DNA of 64,000 nucleotides from Nautilus pompilius (GCA_018389105.1 JACATO010001527.1:151001-215000); one strand, 5' to 3'; shown: positions 32,871-45,504, counted from the first letter of the stretch. The notes: generated from the sequence alone by a model not told the origin. Numbers and translations: made by a program.

Positions 32871-35829
32871 AAAATAAGATGGAATCCTTATTTTATAAAT
32901 AGGCAGTAGATGTTAGCTATTTTTATGCCATTTCATGATTTTTAGACTGTTAGTCACTTCCAATGGGTCAGCATTCCCTATAACACTATGACAATAAACA
33001 GATTTTAATAATAATAAATTCCAGATTAAACACAAAATAGTTCATATCACAAAAAAAGCACACAAAAGGAAATGATTCCTACATACTCTCAGCTTTATAA
33101 TCCTAAAGAAATGGCATTGAGGCAGCACAGACATGAACAACTACCCAAACCCCATGCCAGGATACAGGTACAAATAAGTGGAATGGAAACAAGTTTACTT
33201 TAATTTAGTTTAATAGCTACAAGGAGACAGGAAGCAATTATGGTTTATGCAGGTTGACTGAATGTAGATTCCAAGACAAAGTTGCAAGCAGAAAACATGT
33301 CTGGTGGAAACAATAAAATGAGAAAAAAAATGTGTACAGCTTAGAGCAGCAATACAAGGTGATGACATACTTATTTTATTATTAATACTTTACTTGATAG
33401 CACCATAAAAGTTAAAACTGGAATTTGGTTTGGATGGTCAGACCAGTTATGAGGGTGCTGTAGGCTATGAGGATATGTGCTAGTCTAGGAGAGGGGACAC
33501 TCAGACTTATCTACCCTTATTGCACAGTTTCAAAGACTGAATCGCTGTCTCTTGGTAGGACCATGAGATTAGCACTAAAACATGGGGGACCAACCACTAA
33601 GCAAATAAGCAAGCATTATTAATATTTATATATTCATACCATGATAAGTTGTTGAGAATTTCTCTGTTGCATAATACTTGCCAAAGTTATTGTCTTGCTG
33701 CCCCAACAAAACTAAATGCAAATCCAGCAAGAGTCCATCTTTTTTTTCCCTGTAAATTATAGTGTTTTGTTTCTGCACAGTAAATTAGTATTCAAAAATG
33801 CAGTCAACCTGGGTACTCAGATGAATTTCAAATACTGAAACTATTAATGGAAACTTTCATATCTTTAGTGTTTTAATCAATACAAACCCATTTTCACTGG
33901 TAATAAATACAGAGTCAATGCAATTATGAAGCAGCAGCACCTATGTGAATTACAAAGTCAGATGTAAAATTAATTTGTTGCAGTAATGGGATTTTTAATT
34001 GCTCGGGATCTCTGTTAATGGGACACAAGTGCTTCGTGAATCAGACAAGACCAAGACATAGATTTATATGTCCATTAGTTTTACCAGCTCCCAGAGAATA
34101 ACAATGGCCACCCGTGGATAAATCGTTGTTCTGGGAACTATTAAAACCATCTTACAAGATAGACGGATGAATGCAGTCACTATTGTAGAAAAACATGCAA
34201 AAAAACAAAAAAGAGAAAAAATAATCAATTATTACAACTTAACTCGGCAGGATGTCTAAAGCTAAATAACCCTAACACAATTATTATTATTATGTTGCTA
34301 TTTTTTTGCTATGAATAATATTTGCAAGTCATCAAGAACTTTATGAGTCAGGATATGAAAAATCCCCCCTTTCTTTTTTTTTTTTAAATAAAAGGAGAAA
34401 AAAAATGGGTCAGTCCTGGCCAACTTAATTGGTTTTTAAAAAAAAGATTTCGGTACAAAACTAGACCAGACAGACAGATTTCTTCAAATACGTATTACAA
34501 GCAGAAGGTGTTTGATGTTTTGGTTTTATGCCTTTTAATATCTGCCATATGTTCACAGATGCATTACTAAAGTCAAGTTTATTTCTTGGAATATACCCGT
34601 ACTTAAAGATTATAAAGTTAATGCACGGACGGAACTCCTCAGATTATCCATTTTTAGGCACCATGTGCTCAAAAGTCCCCCAAAATCAGAAACACTTTAA
34701 ACTGCCTATAACTTGAAAATATATCACTTTATTGGATGACCGACTATGATTATTTAAAATAGCTTATAGAGCACACGGTAATTTTGTGAGTGGGCGTGGC
34801 AACTTTCTTTCAGAAGGTCTTGAACCCCCACAATGTTTGGGGGGGGGTTGAAATTTTCAGAGCATCATTGTACCACCCAAGACTATATTTTTAAAAGAAT
34901 TAAAAAAAGAGAGAGAGAGAGAGAAATCTATGATGGTCCACCTGGTGACACTGAGTTAAGTTTACACGAAATGACCTAAGTTAGGAGATTTTATTTGCCA
35001 GTCTTTTCCAGAGCTTAGCTCGAAGCTTCTGGTCCGCAAAACTTTTTCTAGAGATTAAATTAACCCATGTGGTGCATGAAAACTTCACAAAAGAAATGGC
35101 AGCAGAGCCAGAATCGATGCTCAAAACGTTATAGGTTTGTGTTTCTGATGATTCAAAGTTTCTGAGCAGATGCAGGGAAAATTATGTATTTGGTAAATTA
35201 CGCTGTTAATAGGGGATATATCGGTCACTGACCGACAATTGCCCATCCTGAGACAACTAAAATGGGTGCATGTATTTTAATGTCTACAATTCACTCAATC
35301 ACACACAAAATAAAACTTTGGGGCAGAAAAACAAGAAAGTGTTCCAATGCAACAAATAATGATCTGTAGTCTCAGGAAATTTTTTTTAAAATTTTAATAA
35401 TAATCCTCAGAAAGATGACACCACCAATTCAAAATTTGTTGACTTACATATTTCCATTTTAGAAATTTACATACTGACAAACCTATTTATCTGTTTCTTT
35501 TTTTTTCCTTTATCTGCAAAACTGTCTCCACAAACTTACAGCTGTTTGTCTGGATATCACAAGCACTGGGCAGAGAACGATAATAACTGTTTTCTATTGA
35601 GCACAGGCACACCCCAAATACTACTATAAATCACTATTTCAGCTTATGACTAAGGCGAGCCCCATCTGAAACCCTTAGATCAACAGAAAAACTCAACCAA
35701 AACTAAACACCATCAAGCACATCTACTTATCTTTCTAATGAGTGCGAATATGTCTATTTACTCAAATATATCTAGAGCGATTCTTTGAAAAAACAAAACA
35801 AATACTTTTTTTTTTACTTTATTTATTTG
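32871..35829. other. Presumed TOX 5' intron sequence
   Basis: Mostly noncoding. 33430-33610 looks like another old repeat (GACTGAATCGCTGTCTCTTG...GGGGGACCAACC), with a loose similarity to 16056-16096. 33900-34140 is of high complexity and free of simple repeats. A G run lies at 34841-34849 and a (GA)n run at 34907-34924. Confidence 0.45.
34907..34924. repeat. (GA)n microsatellite
   Basis: Nine GA units next to an A-rich run. Confidence 0.9.
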
Positions 35830-35833
35830 TTAA

Positions 35834-36005
35834 CCCTTGTGGAGTCTGCTCATATGTTTATGCACAGCGGGTATTAATTCTGACAGAATAATCTCGTGAA
35901 TATACATTTCCATGGTTTTGTCAGCTGAGGACATACATTTATAGGATTATTCTGTCAGAATCAATATCCACTCCTGGTAAATATGGCAGCCTATACCTCA
36001 AAGGG
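35834..36005. mobile_element. piggyBac-like hairpin MITE
   Basis: The two arms are long inverted repeats. The left arm starts CCCTTGTGGAGTCTGCTCAT and includes GGGTATTAATTCTGACAGAA. The right arm on the minus strand starts CCCTTTGAGGTATAGGCTGC and includes GGATATTGATTCTGACAGAA. The left end is directly preceded by TTAA at 35830-35833, the target preferred by piggyBac elements, and CCCTTT-type ends are typical for that superfamily. The right flank is CCAA, so the second TTAA has mutated or the end is imprecise. No coding sequence fits within 172 bp. Confidence 0.65.
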
Positions 36006-36127
36006 CCAAAAAAAAGCACTTTTTATTTTTTAAATGTATATAACTTTTCTCAAAAGCAATCAGAAAAATAGTTCCAAATGAAGAAAAGCAAAACAAGTGA
36101 CAAATGTCTTGCATAAATGAATGCTCC

Positions 36128-36149
36128 AATAATAATAATAATAATAATT
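36128..36149. repeat. (AAT)n microsatellite
   Basis: Seven AAT units. The right flank (TTGAAAGAAACCTGATG) is related to the flank of the run at 36952. Confidence 0.95.
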
Positions 36150-36951
36150 GAAAGAAACCTGATGAAAACAGCTGGGCTGACTGTGCAGTAGTTCCGGAAT
36201 TTTCTCTGACAGGAATAAATTATTGTCATCAGTAGAAAGTGGTAAGCCACCAGCAGAGAGGAAGTCAGTTTCATTAGGTTAGGTGAAATAGGAAGAATGC
36301 ATGGAACTGCATACATCCAAATTGTCTGGTCAATCTACCATAAGTTACCGTTTTCTTAAGAAATTCAGTTGAATTTGTTTCCCTCTCGTTGGCAGATATT
36401 ACCAACATCTGATGACTAGTTTTGCCCCGCCCGCCCTCCGCAAACTCTTGGAGGGACAGGGTACTTTCAGCTTTCTCCCACCTCACCTGACTGACACCGA
36501 CCAGACATCACATTTGTTATCTAGCATATTTTTTTTAATTTGTACCCCATACTAGATTTTAATCCCTGTATTCCATGATGGGATAAAAAAAACAGAATTT
36601 CCAGTGATGCATTACTTACAGAAAACTCTTGAGGCTTGGTTCAGGGGGCCCAGAATGTCCAAACTAACTCTACCTCGTGCATTCCATAACCAACTTTTTC
36701 GAAATTATGAACAAAAACAAACAGAAATCTTGTTTCAGGAATTATAAAACGTAAATCAAATCTTAACTAATCAGACTGAAATCAGGAACATACCCTTTGA
36801 TCAATGCAACCAACCAACTTTTAATGTTGCGTATTGGTTTTTCGAATTAACACATTTCGTCTTGAAACCAATCACAAAGATCTTTTCAGATTTAAAAAAG
36901 AAAAAGAAAAGACTATTTAAAAAACTAAAGGGTGTGCTCGCAAACGCTCTG

Positions 36952-36971
36952 ATAATAATAATTATTATTAT
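36952..36971. repeat. (ATA)n/(ATT)n compound microsatellite
   Basis: ATA units pass into ATT units, forming a small palindrome. The flank ACTGAAAGAGATCTAATG resembles that at 36150. Confidence 0.9.
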
Positions 36972-38530
36972 AACAACTGAAAGAGATCTAATGTAAATAG
37001 ATGAGATGGCTATGCAAAAGTTAGCTCTCGCCAACAAACACCTACGGAATTTTCTTCAACAGAAGTACATAATCACCACGAGAATCAAGCAAGGAGCTGA
37101 CATGTTAATTGATTACCATCTAGCAAATTAATTCAATCATAGTCCAGGAATTAAGAGAAGGGAAAAAAAAAAAAAAAAAAAAATCAGCAGTTTTCTGGAA
37201 TGTTTTTTGCAGTTAGTGAGAAGTGAGAAGAGAAAGCAATAATCACCTGCAACATCCACGGGCACTCTAAGAAAAAAAGGAGGGCCAACATCCAAAGCTC
37301 ATTGTCTGAACTTTCTTGGTAAACATCCACATTTTCAATGAATATTTAAAATTCAGTTAGAGTTTCTTTTGCTCTCTTTTTTTTTTTTTTTTTTAAAATG
37401 TGTTTGCCTTTAATTATCTTCAAAGTGATCAGAATATCACTTGCCAGGGAATATGTGCTCTGGAAGGAAATCAGCTAATTCAATTTCAAACCATTTTGAG
37501 CAAACAAACGTTCCACAGGGGTATTGATATTTTATAACTAAGCCGGTTGATAAAGGCGGAGTGTTATTGGATTTCTCCGACAGATAGATGTTTGTTGGTG
37601 ATTACACTGATTGGATTTCTTCAGAAGCCAGTAAATCGCAGATGGTGATTGAAACCATACTAATTAATTTGTGCGTTGTAGCAATCCCATTACTGCACAC
37701 AATGGTTTATGATTCACTTCAGTTAACACCGGGGCCTTCTATTGAAACCTAAAAGCATAATGTCAGCCACGGAAAGGTCAGCCAATTTTTATGTCACAAA
37801 CAATAGCCAAAAGCTCGCATTTTCTAAGTGATCACAGACATTAATTTTCTTCCTGTTCTACATTGACAATCTTGTCTTCAGCTTCCATGGAAAACCTGTA
37901 ATTGATGGTACCAAGTTCCAGAAGACAGGCTAATTACAGCTCGGGCGTCCATCAATGCTTGAAATTGACATGTTCTCATGGCCAAAAAGACAGTGCATCA
38001 GATTTTATATAACCCATAAAAATGGCGTTTACATAAAGAATCAAATAAATCTTAATGCTTAAGTTGGTTCAAAGATATAAACATGTAAACTAATTGTATT
38101 GACTAGTTTGATCATGTGCAGAAGCCAAAGATGCTTAATGTATAATCTGGTGTAGCTTCCTTTATGATATAAGCTAAAAGAGGAAGGCAAAAGAGAGAGA
38201 CCTTTCAAACAGTAATATGCAAAATTCTGCACAAAAGTTTTTAAAAATCAAACAAAAAGCCATCAACTGCTAATTTCTCGAGTTTATCATCCCCAAATAT
38301 TGCAAATTGATTTTAACTTTTAAAGATTCCCCAAAAACTATATATATATAGTTCTTAACCATTTCCATACTTCAGTCTTTTTCTTTCTTTCTTTTTGTAT
38401 ACCACTAGTTTAACTCAGTAGTTTTTATCAATTTAAAGCTAAACAGAACTTGGTTGGACCCCTTTTAAAATGTTCAGTTTAGTTGTTACAAGCTGTCGAG
38501 GTTTAACTGAACCCCAAAGGGAAAAATCGT

Positions 38531-38945
38531 CAAAACCTGTATTTCATAATAGGTAGTTAGATAAGTCAAATAAAAAAAAAATAATGAAAATCTGTATTTC
38601 TTACATAATGGGTAAATAGATAGGTCAACTGTGGCAGCATGAGTAATGAGTTATGGACCCTACATAAGATCAGTTGGCAAAAGTTCATGAAAATCTGTAT
38701 TTGATAACACATAATTAGAGAGGTCAACTGCAGCAGCATGAGTAACAAGTTCTAAGCCTCACCTAAGATCACTAGACAAAAGTTCATGAAAATGTGTATT
38801 TCACACACAGTTGGGCAATTAGATAGGTTGGCTGTGGTAGCATGAGTAGCAAATTCTAGGCATCACACAAAATAACAGATGGAAGGTAACAGAAATTTGT
38901 ATTTCATAATACATAATTAGACAGGTCGACTCTTTGACAACACAT
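38531..38945. repeat. Tandem repeat of about 100 bp, four to five diverged units
   Basis: The unit start GAAAATCTGTATTTC or a close variant recurs at 38586, 38689, 38788 and 38892, giving spacings of 103, 99 and 104. A partial unit (CAAAACCTGTATTTCATAAT) begins at 38531. Inside each unit, TAGATAGGTCAACTG..GCAGCATGAGTA recurs. Units have diverged by substitutions and small indels, so the array is old. A minus-strand open frame 38566-38748 shows the repeat in its translation and is not a gene. Confidence 0.85.
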
Positions 38946-41900
38946 GAATAAAAACTTCTAAATGTTAATGCTGTGTCATAGCTGGCATGCTTGAAACCTG
39001 TTGTAGATTGTTTGTGCCATGGTTTAATGTTGAAATATGCTGAACTCTCAAATGCTGTGGTTCCAGTTGCCATAGTATCAAAAAAAAAAAGTATGAGCCA
39101 GAGAGCCACAGAAAGACAGAACAGAAACATCTAGGCATGCACACGCACACACAGGTCAGAAGAATAGGATACTTAAGAAATTCCCTTTAGTCAATATATA
39201 AATGTATTTTTAAGTAATACTGTATCTCCAAATTTTTACAAAACCAGAGAGTAAAAAAAAGAAGGGGGGGGATTTTTGGTGAAAATACAAATAATAATCA
39301 AATTCTTATCCTCACCCTTCAAACTTTTTATTTCTAAGCAGAAAAATAAAAAAGACTAATTAATCAGAGAGATATCCATCATTCTTGCTTACGAAGCTAC
39401 TCTATCAAATTTCTCAACTATATTGCAATTTGCAACCATGAATCACTTAGAATAATACTAAAATGATTCATTAACATCATTTTTTTTCTTCTCTTCTCAG
39501 TTCAAATAACAATTTTGGTCCCAATCTTTTAAAGTGTAGTTGTGCAGACCTGTAATTTATCGGGAAGAAAGACAGACCCTTGCATTCCTCATAAACTGAA
39601 GATCTTCAACCCCTTTAAAGTCACTTTTGGTTTACAGCTAAAGCTCATACAATTTGTGGATTTCCATGTCCTAGCTTTGCTATACAAATATGATTCTTTT
39701 CTTTTTTTTGAGAACACAACTGACAGGATCTCCATTTGGAAGCTCTGAAAGTTAAGGATGCTAATTGACTCACTTCTAAAGGGATTCTAGAGAATTTGAT
39801 ATACTCTAGACACATCATGAAGACACAGTGATCTTAGTTACTGTACATTTATCAGGTAAGCACCCATTGTTTTGCAATTTTGGACTTGGAAAAAATGTCT
39901 GATGACAAATTAACACCATGTTAAATGGTAAAACATGCAAATACTGTATTGCATGATTTGACAAACAGATAAAATGATGATTTGTTAAGATAAAATAAGT
40001 CACTGCAGTGAAAGTTATGGTAAGTGCCACAGTTCAGTCCCTTGATAGATCCTGTGTGCAGCCAGTGGCACAGACTGCGAGAGTTTTTTCCCCTTTAGAA
40101 GGATTCTTAGATCTCTTTCTTTGGTGTTAAAGTAGCTAATGTCGTGCTGGTCTTTGTGTCTCCCCTTATCTTGTTCATCATAGGTTTTGCATTATCATGT
40201 AACATACTAGAAGAAAAGTTTTCTAAGGCAAAATTCTCACAATTATCATGAACCTTCATGCATCCTGAGTAAGCTCACCAAGGGGAGATAACCAACCAAT
40301 CTATTTTACTATACTGAGAGTAAAAACACAACAAAAGAAATGTATTTAGTCATGACAATGTAGTATAGTTAATGAGCTTACTGTGGATTTTGAATGCATA
40401 AATCTTACACTGGGAAACTTGGTCACATGACCACAAATATTATGTAGGCAACAGCAGCAATAGTCTCTTTCTTGCATGCTGACATACTTGTTTTCTGCAG
40501 ATGAGCATTATCCCTATTAAAAAGTTAAATATGATATCAATAATGCAAGTGACAATTCAAATAATCGGAAATGCCCGTGCAAGTAATGTTTTTAGCTAAC
40601 TGTCAAGGTTCTGCCAAGTCAGGCATGTCAAGTTCCTTGTGGTACAAGATTGGCAATACTTCTAAGCAGACAGCTCTTGGCACCAGTCTCCCTTGTAGAC
40701 TATAATAATCAACTATGAGGTTTTCTCAAAACCACTTTACTTACATAAACAGATAACACACAATAACTGGTAGACTATTCAAGTTTCAGCCATAAAACAA
40801 TGCACGTGTGCAGATTTACACTTCATCTAAAAACATGACAACAGCTATTTGTTATTTCCCCTAATAAAATTATTAATAGAGGATGGATGCCAAATAAGAA
40901 AACTACTTCTATGAGATATTTTCTTACATTGATAAAGTTTTCTTTTTTCCTTTAGATTTGTCAAAACAATACCTGTATATTATTAAATTTCTATATCACC
41001 AGTGAATCACATTCTTGAAAAAGATAATAAATAACTTTCATTTTCAATGTTTGCTATGGTAAACATGAAAGGTCAATGTCCCATATTTCACACATAAATC
41101 ACTTTAACACACAGTTTGCATATGATGGTTTGGAAATTCATGCATGTTAAAAAGGGAGAGTATTTTCATATTTCTGTCACATAAGACAATCGTAACATCC
41201 TCTTTTATTCTTGACAAATTATTTTATTAGTGGGTCCATAACTATGGCCAATATATATGAACTAAAATACCCTTTTTTATCCTGATGAATTTTCTGTTGA
41301 TCAGTCTGCAATTATGACCACCAGTATTAAGTTTATAACATAAAAGTAAAATTACATCATAAAGAGTAAAAGACTTTGCCACTCATCCTTACATCTTGCA
41401 TATGTTTAAGAATCACAACATAAATAGTACTATGGTGTCATGTCTATAAAGGAGAATAGATTAATAATTAAAATACCAAGTAATCTCCCAAATCAACTAC
41501 TCTCCATTTTTATTATTGTGCATTTTCTTCTTTTGTACAATTTCACCAAACTACTTTTCATGAAAACTCTCACTTTCATAATCACTTCAAAATGACAGCA
41601 GATAGAGGAACCTTTCCAGGGATTAAAATCTTCCAAATTAACAGAAGAAGAAAAAAAGAATAAGAAGAAACTTTTACATGGAGTGGCAGAGCAAAAGTTA
41701 AAAGATCTTTCTCTTCACTTTTAAATTTTACAGACTTTTATATCCCCCAATGTCAGAGTCACACAAATTAAAACGTCAAATGCTTAATGGAAATATATCA
41801 TAAATCACAAGTCATGGAATGGCTGAGTGGTGCATTAATCAAAAGAGACCATTATCCACAGTGCAGACATTAAATCTTATACTGCAATCTTTCTAATATA

Positions 41901-44171
41901 TTTTGGCATTTACTAACACTTAAACATGTAATACAATTCAGAGCATTAACAAAAGAAAGCGTGTTTAGAGGATGAGGAAGAGACTGCATCAGTAATATTC
42001 AACACTACTCCTTTGCCAAATCATTCTTTGTGAAGGAATGTCACAAATGCCCATACCCCATTTCATCACAGCAAATTAAATATCAATACAATAAGACTAA
42101 AATGTTAATATTTTCTAAATATCTAATAGTAAAGTCTGAAATTTACTAAACCATAACATTTTCTCATTTCTCGCCATATTTTTTATCACTATGCATTTCT
42201 TTTGCAATAGATCTGCCAGTAATGTTTGTCATAGTAATAAAAAAATTAAGGCTTGACAAGATAAGGATCAGACTTCATGGAAAATGTTGAAGGATTTATG
42301 TACTAACCAGAATACAGGGATAAAGACCGATCAAGTCAGAATATCTGGAAATAAGTATTAACGAGTTGCAGGAATTTAAAATTAAAAAGCTTTTCCCAAA
42401 GTTGGTAGAAGTGCCACTACAGATGATATAGAGAGGAAAAGCCTTTAAAATTTCACCATGGGAAACATAAAAACAAATTTTCAATCTTGCAGGTGGCCAA
42501 GTTTCTCATCCAGGAAAAATGGAAAGTTTAACCAGCTATTTGTGAAGGTTCTGAAATCTGAAATTCCACATTTATTAGTTAACATAAGCTTTCAGAAGTG
42601 CCCCATTTGTTTGAGCTTAGGGTAGTTCTGCTAAAAATGTTCCAGCAGCTGATGTGGTGATAGTGTACACCTACAATGTAGACAGTCCTGGTGGAGTGCT
42701 ATCCATCAAAAGGCACCTCACAGGGTCCAGCACTTCTGCCATTGAAAATTCTCACCAGTGCCCTTTCGTTTTTAAGAGTAAATCAAAGAACCTGGGAAAA
42801 TCCAGTAAAAGATAATTCCAAATTTATACAGAAGCCTCATTAATGCTATCTTAAGATTTATTCTTACCCTTGAATGTTGCTGAGTTGGGGATCAGAATAA
42901 GCAGAAATTTTCTATCCCTGTATAACTCCTTTGAAACTTTAAAGGGAATAGTTTGATACTCATTGCCTATCTTTTGCACTACCTCAGTGCAACAGACAAA
43001 AATAAAGAATGTTTTCTTTAATGATTAGCAGTCACTTCACTTGATTAGCAACTATCTAAATGTAACTTGTATAGACATAGGGTAAAATTAAGTAAACAGT
43101 ATTAACTTATTTAAAACACTCTGCTGCTCATATGTATATGAACAAAATTCACCGCATGCTATGAATCAATGCATAATAATAATAATAAAATAATAATAAT
43201 AATAATAAAATAATAATAATAATAATAATAATAATAACTTGATTTAATGACTGATTTATGTGAAATGAGTGGTTTTACTAATTCGAAATCATTGTAGTTT
43301 ACACAAAATACCAGTAGAATTAAAGAGGGTAAATTTGGCAAATTTGACAAGATTCAGATATTAAAAGGGGGGGGGGTTGTTTTGTCTTTTTTGTTGTTGC
43401 AATTATTTGTTAATTTATAGCTTTTTTTTAAAAATAATTTAAATACAAAAGAGCATTTGTTAGTGATATAGTTATATAGTTGAGTTCTTCCTTCTTGAAT
43501 GACTTACTGGTGAAATTATGCTTGCAATTAAGGCATAAAGTATACAGAACAGGTGTCTGTGTTCACTTGAGATCGTCAGTATTCAGTCTGAAATTTATGC
43601 AAAGTTCACAGACATTTTTCCCAATAATATTATCAAAACAAAAAAAGTAATCAATTGTCCATTTAGTAATTGAAACGAAGTCCATAGCTTCCTTAAGTAA
43701 GCCTGGGACTTCTCCAATGGCTTTGTATTTTCCTCTTGTAGGTAAAAATACTCCATTTTCTTTATTTATTTTTATATTTAATTAACTGGGTCATCAGATG
43801 AAGATAACGATCTGCCAATTTATCAAATCACTTTTCTTGTCCACTCCTTTGGGCATAACCAGGCCCATGTTTACCACCACTCCTGTCTGTGACTGTTCAG
43901 GGTAAATTATACCAAAGAAAGACAAGTGTGACTTTAATCATGGTAGTCAGTCAGATAAGTTAGGCTCTTGGGTGTTGATTAATATTGTTACTGACACTCC
44001 ATTGGTTATCCAAGCTCCTGGTGGGCATTCACCTGACAGCAGGGATGGGTATTGTGGATTTGTTAGTCAGATGACCATCCAGCTCCTTTCTGAGTTGAAC
44101 AAAAGACTGATGTGCCAGTAGAGAGAGGAGACATGGCCTCTCTACTTGGTATGTGCTCAAGATTCAACATT
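38946..44171. other. Presumed TOX 5' intron sequence
   Basis: Noncoding, AT-rich. AAGGGGAGATAAC lies at 40280-40292. A long AAT microsatellite lies at 43172-43238. The blocks at about 42490-42800 and 43840-44150 are richer in GC and may be old repeats, but I recognised no family. Confidence 0.45.
43172..43238. repeat. Long (AAT)n microsatellite
   Basis: About 22 units interrupted twice by an extra A. The longest triplet run in the window. Confidence 0.95.
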
Positions 44172-44290
44172 ACACCGGTCAACATAATTTTTGCTGACCT
44201 ATATCTGAGACTTGTTTCTGACTAATTTGGGGGCACTGAACTCAAATGTCACATTGGTATTTGCCTATCACATCAAGTTTTTGCTCTACA
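44172..44290 (+). repeat. Left terminal inverted repeat of the 44.2-45.5 kb element
   Basis: Pairs with 45391-45504 on the opposite strand. A short open frame in it, MFLTNLGALNSNVTLVFAYH, matches MFLTNFGELISKIKSVFVYH of the other arm. Confidence 0.75.
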
Positions 44291-44641
44291 GCATACCCCC
44301 ATTTTCAATCAATCACCGTAAAAAAGTACTGGATTACAATGATTTCCACAATCACCTCAATCCTATTCTTATCATTTTATTTAGAATACCATCCAAAAAA
44401 ACAATATCATGAATCAATTTTGAGATTAACAAATACATTGGTTAACTATGACATATCGGGTCAAAATATCAAAATAGAAAAATATAAATCGATGCTAGAA
44501 TTGAATGAATTTTAGTCAAAAATGGGCACAAACTAATCCAGAATATTCTTACCATTTCATTTAGAATACGGTACAAACAAAACAATGACAGACATGGGTT
44601 TATTTACATTAACTGATATCAGTAAATGACACATTCTTCCT

Positions 44642-45390
44642 TCATGGATTAAATTTTTGTTTGTAGGCTTTTCTGGAATGCTTCATTTCCAGACAGTCTC
44701 TCTTAATACTCCAACAGTAGTCGGCCATCATGTGAGTATCCCACCTTCCTTGGTATCGCTCCTCCATAGCTTGTATATCTTGATGGAACCTTTCACCTTG
44801 CTCATCACTTACATCACCTAGATTTTCAGGAAATTTATCAGACGACTTTTGAGGAAATGAACCCTTATGCTCATGTTGCAGCCAGACAATGAAAATTCTT
44901 AAGCAACGTTTGAATAAGATCTTTGAAATTTCCAGCTATTTTCTTTCCCAGGAAATTTTTCACAACAGCCACAAAATAATTCCATGCTCTTTTCTCCGTA
45001 TCATTCATGGAGCTTGTGAAATGTTGATTTCTCATCAGTTTTCTGATTTGTGGCCCATCAAAGACGCCATCTTTTATTTTTTCATAACTGAGGCTAGGAA
45101 ATGTTGTGCATATGTATTTGAAACAGTCACCTTCTATGCTCAGAGCTTTAACGTGCTGCTTCATTAGACCCAGTTTGATGTGGAGAGGAGGAAAGATGAT
45201 TTTTACCCGATCTACTAGTGGTTGGTTTTTGATCTTTGGTTCTCCGACATTTAGGCATGTTCTCACCAGCCAGTTCTTCTGAGTCCAATGCTTGTCCTTA
45301 GTTCTACCATCACACAAGCACAAGAAACATGGATATTTCGTGTATCCTTCTTGTTGACCAAGTAAAACATTAACCATTTTAAGATCCCAT
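44642..45390 (-). pseudogene. C-terminal part of a multicopy uncharacterised invertebrate protein, frameshifted
   Basis: The minus strand reads WDLKMVNVLLGQQEGYTKYP, CFLCLCDGRTKDKHWTQKNW, IIFPPLHIKLGLMKQHVKAL, FPSLSYEKIKDGVFDGPQIR and so on to LLKNFHCL, about 165 codons without a stop. Then two frameshifts follow; translation resumes as GCNMSIRVHFLKSRL and finally ENLGDVSDEQGERFHQDI, MEERYQGRWDTHMMADYCWS and a TGA at 44642-44644. I recall near-identical motifs (GYTKYCCFLCEWDSR, PPLHIKLGL, EHGERFHQD) from large families of unnamed proteins in hydra, arthropods and cephalopods. Its presence between inverted repeats suggests those families are transposon proteins. The Cys-x2-Cys and the His-rich motifs could bind metal. 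Function is unknown to me. The N-terminal part is absent, cut at the inner edge of the right repeat. Confidence 0.75.
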
Positions 45391-45504
45391 AGAACAAAAA
45401 CTTGATGTGATAGACAAAAACCGATTTTATTTTTGAAATCAGCTCCCCAAAATTAGTTAAAAACAAGTGTCAGATCTTAGTCAGCAGAAAATGTTGGCCA
45501 GTGT
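45391..45504 (-). repeat. Right terminal inverted repeat of the 44.2-45.5 kb element
   Basis: Inverted partner of 44172-44290. The homology stops just where the protein-like frame WDLKMVNV starts, which suggests a deletion joint. Confidence 0.75.

Larger units (their letters stand above)
36006..38530. other. Presumed TOX 5' intron sequence
   Basis: Noncoding. Two AAT microsatellites (36128-36149 and 36952-36971) share related flanks. The block 37400-37960 is complex with few simple repeats and homeodomain-like TAAT words. Poly-A and poly-T runs lie near 37163-37182 and 37378-37396. Confidence 0.45.
44172..45504. mobile_element. 1.3-kb DNA element with 114-bp terminal inverted repeats, carrying part of an uncharacterised protein
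   Basis: The left end reads ACACCGGTCAACATAATTTT on the plus strand; the right end reads ACACTGGCCAACATTTTCTG on the minus strand. Similarity continues inward for about 115 bases through TATCACATCAAGTTTTTG(C/T)TCTA at both ends, at roughly 75-80 percent identity by eye. The interior carries the minus-strand coding remnant at 44642-45390. The structure is that of a DNA transposon, probably an internally deleted one. No clear target-site duplication was seen. Confidence 0.7.

Noticed and set aside
31893..32909. Plus-strand frames of 155, 70 and 113 codons
   Set aside because: Antisense to Tc1 copy 3; the minus strand carries the transposase motifs.
33970..37700. Shared 15-mer TGCAGTAATGGGATT at about 33975 and, inverted, at about 37680
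   Set aside because: A few 15-base matches are expected by chance in a window of this size; flanks do not align.
43159..43350. Frame with Tyr and Ile runs
   Set aside because: Translation of the AAT microsatellite; likewise at 36050, 36801, 61311, 61758 and 62527.
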